Source of the DNA: Hypomesus transpacificus
Taxonomy: Eukaryota > Chordata > Actinopteri > Osmeriformes > Osmeridae
Direction of reading: 5' to 3'
Length of the DNA: 64,000 nucleotides
NCBI RefSeq assembly: GCF_021917145.1
Contig: NC_061081.1
Span: 7,066,777-7,130,776 of the forward strand
The notes under the pieces were generated by a model. That model was not told where the DNA came from. It saw only the letters and a program-made list of their open reading frames with translations, and did no database searches. This document shows positions 43,542-55,006 of the stretch, one piece after another. How positions within the stretch are numbered: the first letter of the stretch is position 1; every line of letters starts with the position of its first letter. The translations under genes were made by a program, and so were the position numbers.

Positions 43542-46500
43542 GAACGAGTTTAAGAATGTTATAGGCGAGGGACAGCACTGAGTTACGATTGATCAAAGTG
43601 AATGCAGAACATGTTTAAATGTGGTGGGAAAACATGTAGGAAAGTCGAAGACACAAAGTTAGGCCAACACGATTGGATAGAATGGTCCATCTATGTTGAG
43701 CACAAAATGTGTGGTTTGATTGGGTGTATTTGAGCATTATGGACGTGAATGTACGGAGATGTGTCATCACTGTTGAAAGTTTTCTGGAAATTGGGGGCAA
43801 ACTCGCAAATTCGTGACCGGAAGTCGAGGTCCGAACTGGTGACGAAGGCTACTATGTATGTTGACACACGTACACAGATGAAACACTTGGGAGATACTTT
43901 GTTATATTCTCTTCAGATTCTTATGTTTATCGGTTATGACATCGTTGGTAGAGGAGTGACGATTGACTTGTTATATTGTTTTACAACTGTGTGTTGACCG
44001 TTCGATATTTGATGTTAGATTTTACATCTGTCTGATTTGTTTTAAGGATGGAGACAGTCTGTTTTTGAAAATGCTAATGTTAATTTTTTGGCTGAATTCT
44101 CCATTTGAAAAGAGGCGCATGCGCTTGAGTCTAGCGGCTCATTCTGCGTGCAGTGGCCCACAACATCATGAGTGATAAAAAAAAAAAAGAGAAAACAAAA
44201 AATACACTCATCTGAAAGAGAATTTGACGTTGAAAATAGAAATGTATTGGTTTGAAACACATGTGTGTTTCTGTTTCTTTGTCAAAGTTAAGAAAATATT
44301 GTGAGTTGGCATACTTTTGATTTGGAAATCATGTACAGACCGAGTTTCTATCTTATGAGCTTGATTCGATATTGGATTAGTAGGCTATTGCGCTGCTAAA
44401 TTTCGGTTCTTGGGTCAGATAATTGGTAAAGGCCAGTTTTGGCAACGAAAGCGATATTCATTCGAAGAATTACAATCCAAGGTTATTGAAACGTTTATAG
44501 AGTTTTTATGTGTTCAAACGGAAATTTCAGTTTATGTTGTTAAAGGAATATTTTTTTTGTTTTGTTTAGGCCTACGTATTGAATTTATCTGGAAATGTTG
44601 CTTCGGTTTTGTGTTGTGTGAATGAGGTTACTGTAATATCTACATTTGATTGTAACATGTGCGTACTAGATATCCATTGACATGGAAGCAATTGATGGTT
44701 TTTATTTTCATTTATGTGGGAAGTTCACAGATGTGATGGTTGTTTAAAGAAATATGTAAAGGGTTATGAAGACGTGATTAGAAAGGTTGATATGATTTTA
44801 GTTCCGTTTTAGGCCAGCCTGTTGAACGAAGTCTGTAACAAATTGTTAGGATAGCTTTGGGATCTGAGAGGAAAAGATCAAAGCTGTGACTTTGTTAGCT
44901 AGCTAATGGCTAACAACGAAAACGTGGAGAAAGTGCATTTTGCTGTCCTGAGACCGAGGAGAGTCCAGGAAGTTGAATTTGCAACTGTGGTAGCGACATT
45001 TGTAGCTAACAAATTTACAGACAGATTCAACAGCGATGGCGGCGGGTACAGGCTAGTAAAGGAATTACAGCTTGAAATTTGAGATCCAGTATGGGAAGCG
45101 TATGACGCATGCGCAGATGTAAATTTGAGAAATTGACAAAGACGCAAATTTAGAGTATTGGATGTAATTTGGTTTTGAAATGAGAAAGAGAAGATTATTA
45201 CAATGTACTTTTATTTGAGTTTGATTGTAATGTGGTTTTAAGTTTTATTTGGGTGTTTTCTCAGAGCCTGTCACAAGGTTTGGGATGAACAGTTAGGCTG
45301 TGATGAGGATGTTTTATTGTGGTATTGATGCATGAAGAGGGTTATTATAACTTTTGGGTTTGAATTGATTTGGGAAGACTCATTATGTCTGATAAATTGT
45401 GGTTTTGATGGTTTGTGCTAATTAGCCTGTTTTGGACTGCAGCCAAAGCAAGTTATGAAGCTCTACCTATCTAACCTATGTAGAAATATACAGGGGGTAT
45501 AAGTTTGGCTAAGATTTATGTTTCATTTTGGAATCATGCAGATTAAATTCTGATTTGGGGTAGTGGATGGTTTTCCTAATGTCTTGGACAAAGAGAGATT
45601 TGATTTGGTGAATTTAAATACAGAAAAATAGAAGAGAATCTCAAATATAAAGGTAGTAATTTGAGCGGTTCATAAAGTATTTTTAAGAAAAGATAATAAG
45701 AGATTAAAAATTGAGGTTATTCTTAATTTGGTTGTTTTCTAAAATAGTTTGATTCTCTAAAGATTGGTTCAAAAGTTGGTTGCTTCAGTGTAAGCTTGTC
45801 AATTCATAAAAGGGAAAAGAGTTAAACACATTATCTGATAGTTAATACTTCATTGGTGTTACATATGAATTTGGGAAAGGTATGGAAACAGGGAGTTTCT
45901 TATTTTCACCTGTAGAACAACTTGCTGTATGCAAATGTGGGGTTCACTCTAACAATGATGATTATTTCACAGAGAAATGCTAGTGCTGAAACTAGCTGGA
46001 GCAGTTTCTAGACTACCTGCAAGCAATGATGAACTAACTAGAATATGTTTTTGATGTTGACATATGTTTACAGGAAGTGCTGAGATGGTGTTGCCATGTT
46101 CTGATAAGCTTAACTTAACAAATTTGGGTCTACAGGAGTCTTTCGAGAAATTGTTGTGTGACTTTGTTAGAATATTTGTCACAGATTCTTTAAGGGAAGC
46201 GCAGGCTTCTTAGAGAGGAAGAGATGACGTTTAGTAATTTATGACTGACTGATGACTGACTGATCCAAACAGAAAGTGACTATGGGGGTTTTATGACTTT
46301 AGTGTCAGAAGTTTGGCTCTGTGGTAAGATTGTGGGGGTTTGATGAAATACTGCTAAGTTGAAAATGTTTGACTGTATTTAACCCAGAGTGAGAATTGTG
46401 TTTTGTTTGAGTATATTTAACAAGAATTACAGAATGCAGCAGACGGATGGAGAAAGGAATGGTGGAATGGAGATTTGGACTAATCCACAAGAAAATGCAT

Positions 46501-46937
46501 TTTGGAAAAAGGAAGGATATGAGAATGAAATGGAGGTTGTATGGTCTGCATAACACATTTATCTTGAGATTTTGCTCAGTTAACACATGGAAAGATCATG
46601 CCTCTACAGTTTGTGTGATATATTAATTTTAACATACATGGGGATTTGTAATGAATGCATATTCATTTTGTTAGACTCATATGTGGAACAAGTAATATGG
46701 GAAAGGGAATTTAACACGTTAAGCTTCACGTTTAAGGTTAGAGAAACTATTTGATTATTGATAGGAGTTTTTTAGAGTTACATTTTGGAGAAGTGATACT
46801 GTTTCATGATTGTTGATGATTGATAGAAGAAGTTGTTGGAAGAAGTTTTAGACATTTCAGGCAGATTTGGGCTCAGTGGTCAAGCTTTTGGTAATTTAGA
46901 TTATTCTTCAATTAGATTTTTCTTTTCTTTGAGGATA

Positions 46938-46973
46938 TATAATGATAATGGGTCACACTTGGTTAAGGAAGTT
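46938..46973 (+). pseudogene. Retroelement integrase core fragment
   Basis: The frame reads YNDNGSHLVKEV, matching the second catalytic-aspartate motif (xDNGxxFV) of retroviral integrase cores. It sits in a short frame (46833-47021) that ends in a stop, and the glutamate of the D,D-35-E triad is not in frame downstream. It is a non-functional remnant of the element's pol region. Confidence 0.6.
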
Positions 46974-47202
46974 ATTTTTGGAGTTGATAGGAGTCAACAT
47001 TGTGTCAATTACTTCAGTTGAATGAGAAAATGGGATCTTGAAGATGAAGTCGGACGACAAGAAGTCAGTTAACTTTTTAACTGACCTTTGTGAGTGTGCT
47101 TGTTTATCACTGTGCAACCCTTTGTAGTGTACTTTGTGTGAGATTCACAGGCAGGTGGAGGTTATTCTTCTTCCGGTGACTGGACCGCTGCATGATTTGA
47201 TA

Positions 47203-47335
47203 CCAGGGGACTGGATCGTGGTGAAGGACCTGAAACGCAAGTCCTGGTACCATACCAGATTCTCCTGACGACTAATTCGGCGGTTAGGATCGAGGGGAGA
47301 GCAACGTGGATACACGCTAACCATGGCGAGCGTGC
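47203..47335 (+). pseudogene. Retroelement integrase C-terminal fragment, frame-disrupted
   Basis: The segment reads PGDWIVVKDLKRKSW in one frame. The similarity then continues in a different frame with LLTTNSAVRIEGRATWIHAN (about 47261-47326). The order and wording match the C-terminal domain of gammaretrovirus-like integrases. A small deletion with frame change near 47255 and a stop in the first frame break it. This is the clearest sign of the element's retroviral ancestry. Confidence 0.75.
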
Positions 47336-47746
47336 GCCTTGCCTGGAGACGGAAGGAGAGGATGCGCGTTCTGCGTAGTACCAAGAAAATTTCCGAGCTG
47401 TACGCAAAGTGCAGTGTCGTTGAAAGTTGCTGCAAGCAATTTGATCGTCGTTTGCAATTGGTTCGACTAGACTACACTGCCTGAAAGAAGATTGCCTATA
47501 GCCAACTGAAGATGGAAGAAGAGATCAATGTGAATGATAGTATGAAATCAGATTTACAGAAGAAGATATTAATGTGTTTGCTTCTGATGTTCTAAATATA
47601 AGGGTATGTTTAGATTGATGGTAATACATTTGCTTTGTGTATGTTTGTATTCGGTATGGATGTTTTTTACTGAGTTGCATTGCATACTTATTTTGATGTT
47701 GATTTTTATTTTTCTCAATGCACTGTTTGAATTATGGTGTTGTTTT

Positions 47747-47766
47747 AAAAAAAAAAAGAATGGAAA
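47747..47766 (+). other. Polypurine tract before the 3' LTR
   Basis: A purine run with a single T (11 A, then GAATGGAAA) abuts the TG start of the 3' LTR, as expected for the plus-strand primer of reverse transcription. Confidence 0.7.
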
Positions 47767-48454
47767 TGTAATGGAAATGTTGGTCATATGCATAGATGTA
47801 TGTGTATGAAATCTATAATCTTCTATGTTCATTGGTAAGAGACAGGAAGGGAAGATAATTAAGTTGAGTTCAAAGGAATGTGAGGTGCTGATGGCTCTGT
47901 GGGCAGCTCGCCCTGGGGGATGGGTGAAGCATTTTATATGGCCTTCTGTCCTCTGGTTACTGTAAGGGGTCAATGAGACAGTTGCTCTGAACTTTGGCTA
48001 GAAGGACTGTGTCCTGTTTCATTGTTTGTGTTAATTAAAAGTATTGTTTGAAGATGGTCACACAAAGGACAGTTGACCATTTGACTGGTCAACCCCTGTG
48101 GCTTTATTATCTACTGCTCCGGAGAGAGCTGTGACATCAAAGAACTTCGGGACACATAGGAGATGTATTGTTTCAAACTGTCACCAAGTTGAGTTGGCCA
48201 ATCACAGAGTTTGTTTCATTGATTGATTGACCATATAGAATGCCATTTGATCTTAAGTTTATATAAGGCAGTGCATGTGTGCTGGCTGATCATCACTCTT
48301 GCGAACGATTTGTGGCTATCACACCCTTCGCCAAGACGGATCACAAAGTACTTTGTTTAAATCATATGTAATTGTATAGTCTAATAAATTGTATTAAAAC
48401 CATATCCCTTGACTATTCAGATCGACACAGTGCCACTCGAATTCTTCCTTTACA
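47767..48454 (+). repeat. 3' LTR, 688 bp
   Basis: Same length as the 5' LTR and, in a line-by-line reading, the same sequence. TATA-like box at 48260-48266 and AATAAA at 48383-48388. Followed directly by the CAGA target duplication. Confidence 0.95.
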
Positions 48455-50183
48455 CAGAGGAGGAGAGAGAGAACTCAACCCCAGGAAGACCTTTTTTGTC
48501 ACCTTTTCAGTTGCCTTTCACTTTATTTGGATCTGACCCTTCTATCAAACCTTCCCGTCTGCTCCTGTGCTATTTTGTTCTGCTTAAAACATCCTTCGTG
48601 AAGCTTGTCAGTTCACACTATAGAAAGAGATGGGATTGAAAAGCTGGAAAATGAATGAAGAAGAACCAGGTTCATGAAGGACCAGGGACTTAAATCCGAA
48701 GAGAGAGCAGAAATGGATAGTTGGCAGAAAGAAGAGGAAGTGTGAGAAATAAATAATGAGGGTAGGCGTAAGAGAGTGGTGAACTGGAAGTAGGGGTAAG
48801 AGGGAGAAAAAAGGAAAGAAATGGAGAGGAGAGATATATAGGTCAGTGGGATGGTAAGGTTAGGGATTTTGGTTGCATGTCATTGACTTCCTTTTTGATA
48901 ATATGCACCAGATCCATGTCCCTTAACACATACACATCTACTTTACACAGGTACGGGTCTACTGGGTAATGTCAATCTTTTTTTTTACCATTTAATAATC
49001 TTCACGCTACAGTGATAAGATAGATAGAGAGTAGAGAGATATATAGATAAATAGGTAGATAGAAAGATAGATAGATATATAGATGAGGAGAGAAGAGCTG
49101 GAGCACAAGTACAGAGAAAGAGGGAAGACAAAATGAAAGAAGACAGAGAGGCTGAGATAGAGAGGGGAGACAGAGAGAGCGAAAGAGAGAGAGATTGGAG
49201 AGCACTGAGAGCTGGGGCCTCAGTGGTGGCTGGTGCATGGTTAAAAATGCATGGCCCATTTTCTCATTAATATTTCAGGGAGGCAAACTCCCACTCAGTA
49301 GCCCCCCTGCACGACTGCAGCAAGACAGCTAGCTTGAGAAAAGCCAAGAAGAAAAAGAGCAAGGTAGAGAAGAAAACTATAGTGCAAAAGGAGGACCATA
49401 ATGTTACCACAACTTGAGGTACTGTATAGAGAAAACTGTTATTCTTATTTTACCAAAAAAGAGAGGGGAAAAGGAAGGGCTTTTCCACAGCAAAATAGAC
49501 TTCTTGTGCTGTAGATGGCTAACCTACTTCTGGGAAATGAGGCAGTGAAGGAGGAATTGATCTAGGGCAGCTGCTGAAACTCCTGTATTTTGAGCTATTT
49601 CCCCCCCCACACACACACACACTCGCACACATACTGTCATAAGAATGCAACAGCACTGAACTGAACACAGGTTATTCAGCCATTGTCTGTTCCTCTACCT
49701 TTTCTTGGCCTTCGACACTTGACAAGGGCCCTTGTTTCTAAATGCTCCAGTATTGTGGCTTATTGTAATCAAAGGTTGGGAACTGTATTTGTGTAGTGTG
49801 ATGGAAAGGGGAATAGACTATGCCAAAATACTTCTTTCTGATGTATCAGCTGTTAAAGATGGAATAATAACGCCTCTTTGAGGTGATCTTATCTTGGCAA
49901 AACCTTCTCTAAGATGTAGCACAAACACCCCTTAGAAAAGCAACTTATTAATAAGAAAAGTACAAATGAGATTTTCTTATGTATGGAAAGAAATCTTGCC
50001 AAACTGCCAAAATTCTAAGGTAAAACAATGAAAAAAAAAACAGTATAATTGAGGTGGACATCTACCATTTTCAACAAAATGTCTAGCACTTCATGATGGC
50101 TAGCATCCTGGTTATCTTTGGCACATTGCTGTAAAGCTGTTGCGCAATCCCCAAAAACTCAACTTGATAGTTTCCTGAGCCTG

Positions 50184-50246
50184 TGACCTCCGTGTGTAGC
50201 TTCATGACCTCCCTGTGTAGCTTCATGACCTCCCTGTGTAGCTTCA
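50184..50246. repeat. Minisatellite, 3 x 21 bp
   Basis: Three tandem copies of TGACCTCCCTGTGTAGCTTCA; the first copy has a G in place of the C at unit position 9 (CCGTG for CCCTG). Confidence 0.95.
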
Positions 50247-51166
50247 CGTCAATTCAACATGTTTGTAACGGATGAGCACAAGCTCCAACCTCCTTTTCTA
50301 TGGGCCATTTTGTTATGGTAAATGCAGAGTAGGGTGGGAGAATACCAGCATGTTCCCAGACAGACATGACGCCCCAAGGTTTCTGGCAACGTCTGTGTCT
50401 GATCCACATTCCTGCCCCTCCTCCTAACCCCCTTGTCCCCCCACTTTTGACAACCCCTTCCTCCCGTACTCTTCTCCTCAAGCCCAATCAAAGATGGTGG
50501 CCCTGTCTAAAAACTGCATCTTTTCTTCCTCCTTTTCTTTTTTAAATCACTCATCTGACATGACTGAATTGGTTGAACTGTAAGACGAGCCCATGCTTTG
50601 ACCTGTGTTGTTATGTTCAATGACAGATTACCTGAAGGAATAATTTTTTCAACAGAGCTTTTGTTTGTTCCAGGTAGTGGTGTTCTGCTGCTTCAGTTGG
50701 TGGAAATTTCCACTGAACAGGCATGGTAGTCAGACAATTGTCATAACTTTCTGGGTGATCATTCAAGCATTATTGTGTATCTAGATCAAATTCCCATTAC
50801 TTTTTTTTACCATTATTAACTGATCAATGCAATGGGAAAGTGAATCAGTCAGAATTATATTATACTATACTGAAATATAGGAAAACTATGATTGGCAAAA
50901 TGCATTTAATTAGCTTGGAGTCATTCCATTCAACTCCAGAAACCTTTTTATGTAGACAAATTCATTAAACGTTTGGTACTCCCACTGGAAAGATTAAAAA
51001 CCACCAACTACTCTCTCAACAAGTAACATAAACACTTGATTTGGGGAGCAAGTCGGGCCGCATTTAAGTGGGAAGGTTTTCATTTCAGAATGGAGCCAAT
51101 GGAGACACAATCCTGGCTGGTCTCCGACTCCTCTTGAGCTTGTGCCCATAATGCCAGGCACCCCAG

Positions 51167-51169
<3 letters not shown>

Positions 51170-51238
<69 letters not shown>
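51170..51238. repeat. TC microsatellite
   Basis: Perfect TC run of 69 bases. Confidence 0.97.
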
Positions 51239-51240
<2 letters not shown>

Positions 51241-52332
51241 GCACTGGGAGCCTCACAGTGGCTGGCAAGGGCCTGGCACCATGCCCTGCCCTCTTGTCTC
51301 TGGAGGTTTAGACAGATTCACTGGCACAGAGTAGCAGATGGATGCAGGGACGAGTGTGTGTTAAATTGACACAATTAAAAGGTTGATTTGGGGGTGGGGG
51401 GGGGGGGGGGGGGCGACGACTATGGGGCACCTTAGCCCTTACAAACCCTAAACTACGGTTAGGGATAGTAAGTCATATAAGATTAAGACACAACCTACCA
51501 CTTTGTGAAGCATGTATAGATCTTGTACACACTAATATATTACGTCATCATGAGTGATGGAAAATTCACCGCCCATTAAACTCAATATGTAGGTTTGGCC
51601 TCCCAATGCTGATGAAATCTTACCATGCACAAGCGTCAGATTAGTATGTGTGTCTACTGATACTGGGCCATGCCACACAACAGAACCTCTTTAGCCCTCT
51701 ATCGCTGATGGCAAAAACCACTTACTAGTATTCACAACCAACTTGGATTAAACATTGTAGTGTCGGAGAGATCTACTCAGTGGATGCCTGCCTCTTAGGA
51801 GGCAGTGCAGGTAGGCGAGACCCATGTGTCTAGTTTCAGAGTCGAGGCCTGCGTTTGTATTGATCCTGGTGCAAGAGGTAGCTGGGGTCTGGGGAGACAG
51901 AATAGGGGAGGGAGGAGGGGAGAGGAGAAAGGGAGGCGAGGGGGACTATACAGCTATTCAAACTAACTCGTTATGTCCTAGGCTTATTGGGAAACAGTCT
52001 GACTGCGGCTCAGGACTGAAATTAGTTATTGATCTCTCTCTTGCCCTCCCCCTTCACCCCCAAGCTAGGGGACTGCAAACTCCCATTTGCTGATTCCTAC
52101 TCTTTTTCATTTGCTCCTTTGCTCCTCCTTTCTCTTCTCTGTTTGTCTCTCACTCTCTTTCTCTCTCTCTACTTCTACCATCTCATGATATCGCTCAGCT
52201 TCACCACGTCTTTCTCTCTTCTCTTCTCTGTCATTCTCTCTCTCCTCTTACACCATCCCTTTCTGTATTTTTCCTCACCATCTACCCACCCTCTCTTTCT
52301 GTCTGCTCTGTCTTTTTACCTCGCTCTCTCTC

Positions 52333-52335
<3 letters not shown>

Positions 52336-52414
<79 letters not shown>
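52336..52414. repeat. TC microsatellite
   Basis: Perfect CT run of about 79 bases inside a longer pyrimidine-rich block (52.04-52.74 kb). Confidence 0.97.
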
Positions 52415-52417
<3 letters not shown>

Positions 52418-54895
52418 TGATTCACTCCTTTCTTTCTAACCCATCTCCTTCTTCTCCCTCCTTCTCATCTATATACCGGCTCCCCATGCTTGCATCACTC
52501 TTTATTGTCCAACCCTTCTCTACTCTTTGTCTCCCCCACACCATCCCCTGTTCTCTCCCTCCTCTCCCTTCCTCGATCATTCTCTTATTCCACCTGTCAC
52601 TCCTCTTTCTAATTCCCCTCCTCCCCTCCGCATGACTCCGAGCTCCCTCTACCTATCTCCACCATTCTTTCTCCTCCCCCTTCCAGCCCCTTCCCATTTT
52701 TTCCCCTCTCTTTCTTATTCTGCCTGTCATTCTCCCTCTCTCATCCTTGCTCCCTTCATTCCTGCTTTCAGCTGTACCAATTCCACAGCCACCCACAAGC
52801 AGCTGCTGTAACTCAAAGAGGCTGCAGGTTCTGTTGGCGTCAGTATAGGCTTGGGGAGGCTGAGGGATAAATGTGTCGGTAATTGGGTACAGGGAGGGGA
52901 GAGCAGAAGAGTGAAGTATATGCTATGGCGGTAGCGCTAATAATTCTATACTGGTGCATAAAGAAAAATAGTGAATTTATTTTGACCTGGAGCCCGTTGG
53001 TATGAGTAAATACCACCGGGATCCATAAATAAACACCAATTCACATGCAGCATTAACGTAAAAAATTAAATTAACACAGCACACACTCACACAGTATCAA
53101 CAAACATTCTTATAATGCTTCACAGTAAAGCTTACATCTGGTCTGGTGAACAACAAACTGGATACGTGCACTTGGCATGGTAGCTTATGTATTGATGCAG
53201 TATGTGTGGACAGATAGTCATACAATGGGGACAAAACTACTGTGCACCTTCTGTTGATGTTATTTTAATCTGAGAAACTTGAAGTTCTTCAAGATAGTTG
53301 TTTGTAAGTTAAATTTTTGTCAAAATAATGACCAAATCTAAATTACAACCACTCTGACATAAAGAACCATACAAATGTTGTGCAAATAGTCAAAGTTTAA
53401 GGTACTATAATGTTAAGTAGGGTAGTATGTCTTTCTACTCATAAATGCAGGAAGCACATGTGTTGTAATTTCCTCATGGCAGAATAATGATACCTGTCAT
53501 TTTTTTACCTGTTATTCTTCCATGTCACACCAGGTGGCACTGCGCAGCAGGTAAAAAAAGAATGACAGAAGTGACTGAAGTCAATGAGAGCAAACTTTCT
53601 CCTTACTATTCAATTCATCAAACCAACTTTGAATTATGTTGGAATACTTTTCTTTAAGTGTTGAATCAATTATGTTTGTTCACCAAAAGAAAAATACATT
53701 AATTGGCACATCTTTCTTATAAGCTTAAGTGAAAGCTGTAGACCTCACTCTGTTCTAGGACTAAATATTTTGGCTTTGTCTTAGCATGGCCATGATTAAG
53801 TCCATTATAGCTACTGTTTAGTAATTACAAAACTCACTGTTACATCTCCATGAAGAAATAAGATAACATTATCCTGTGGTGAGAAATTGTTCATGTTTTC
53901 TTTTACCTCAATGACATTTTACTGATTTTTACAGAAAATCTGTATATAGTTGACAGATTTCAGAGACTTAGACAACATTGTGTACTATTATCCTCTAAGT
54001 AGGGCAATAGAACTGTGAATGTCTGCGCCAATGATGTGTTGAGTATGTGTGTGTACCCTGAAGAGAAACTAATTTTAATGAATTTTAGCCTGCGCATGGC
54101 TGCAGGGACTGTGTCTATGAAACAGCAACTCATCTCTCTCTCTTTCTCTCTGTCACTATCTCTCACCTTTCTCTCATCGCCCATCTATAACATTTTCTCC
54201 TTTGTTTTTTCTCTGTCTCTCTTTCTTGCCCTCCATCTCTTTCACTCCTCTTTCTTTCTCCCTCCCTTGTCATCATCTCTTCTCCATCCCTGATACCGTT
54301 TCTTTCCTGTATCTCCTTCTGTCCATCTTTCTATCTGGCAGTTTTCTTCTCACAGTGCCCTGGACTGTTGATAATCAACAGAGGGTAGCCTAAGAAGATC
54401 CACAAAAACACATACACCCATCTACAGGGAGTGAAACAGCTTGAGTGTGTATGTGGGGGAGGGGGGGAATGTGTGTGTTTGCAGTTTTCCAGGCCATTTC
54501 TAACTGGTCACATGCACTCTACGTGGTATCATACCCACAACAGTGCACACCCTGTTATCCGTAACCCTCATGTACCCTAGAACCAACTGTGGTACTTATG
54601 TATCTCCTAAGAACTCCATTACCCAAGATTGCTTTCACTAAGGAGTATTGCTTCATCCTTTGATTGGTGGTATAGTTACTGTGAAAGTTATTGTAATAGG
54701 CTTCCATTTTTTTATGATTTAAGCTAATACATTCTGTTTTCAGTGGATGAAAAGATATTGTGTGCTTATGGAAGAAAACACAGGACAGTCTAATGTATTT
54801 GTTTTGTAGATTGATGCTCTTCACTTACAATCTATAAAATGACAAACTTTCTCTTTTTTATTCAGAATGTCCTTTTTGTCTAAACCCGACCTTGG

Positions 54896-55006
54896 CCGGG
54901 TTTCCCAGATTCGTTAAGAAGCTCTTAACGCTAAGATCTTCTTAGAACGTTCTTACGTAAGATGCTCTTAGCGTTAAGAGCTTCTTAACGAATCTGGGAA
55001 ACCTGG
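54896..55006. mobile_element. Palindromic foldback element (MITE-like)
   Basis: Two 41-bp arms (54896-54936 and 54966-55006) are inverted copies with one mismatch. The left arm starts CCGGGTTTCCCAGATTCG and continues with TTAAGAAGCTCTTAACGC. The 29-base spacer holds further small palindromes (AGAACGTTCT, TTACGTAA). Similar TTTCCCAG...TTAAGAA palindromes are common in fish genomes. No target duplication was found. Confidence 0.8.

Larger units (their letters stand above)
41109..48454 (+). mobile_element. Young LTR retroelement with decayed interior (non-autonomous ERV-like)
   Basis: Two 688-bp direct LTRs (41109-41796 and 47767-48454), TG...CA ended, flank a 5,970-bp interior. The whole is bounded by a 4-bp duplication, CAGA (41105-41108 and 48455-48458), a length typical of gammaretroviruses and some Gypsy elements. 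A primer site follows the 5' LTR and a purine tract precedes the 3' LTR. No frame longer than about 100 codons exists inside and no reverse transcriptase was found. Broken integrase fragments near 46.9-47.3 kb resemble gammaretroviral integrase. A frame starting MGQIIGKGQFWQRK at 44410 has a Gag-like myristoylation start, but that is weak. LTR identity implies recent insertion, yet the coding region is ruined, so it probably moved with proteins supplied in trans. Confidence 0.9.

Noticed and set aside
46005-46030. Resemblance to a miR-199 word (TAGACTACCTG)
   Set aside because: No matching hairpin partner was seen and it lies inside the retroelement.
50184-50246. CRISPR-like repeat array
   Set aside because: Only three directly adjacent 21-bp units without spacers, in a vertebrate genome. 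It is a minisatellite.
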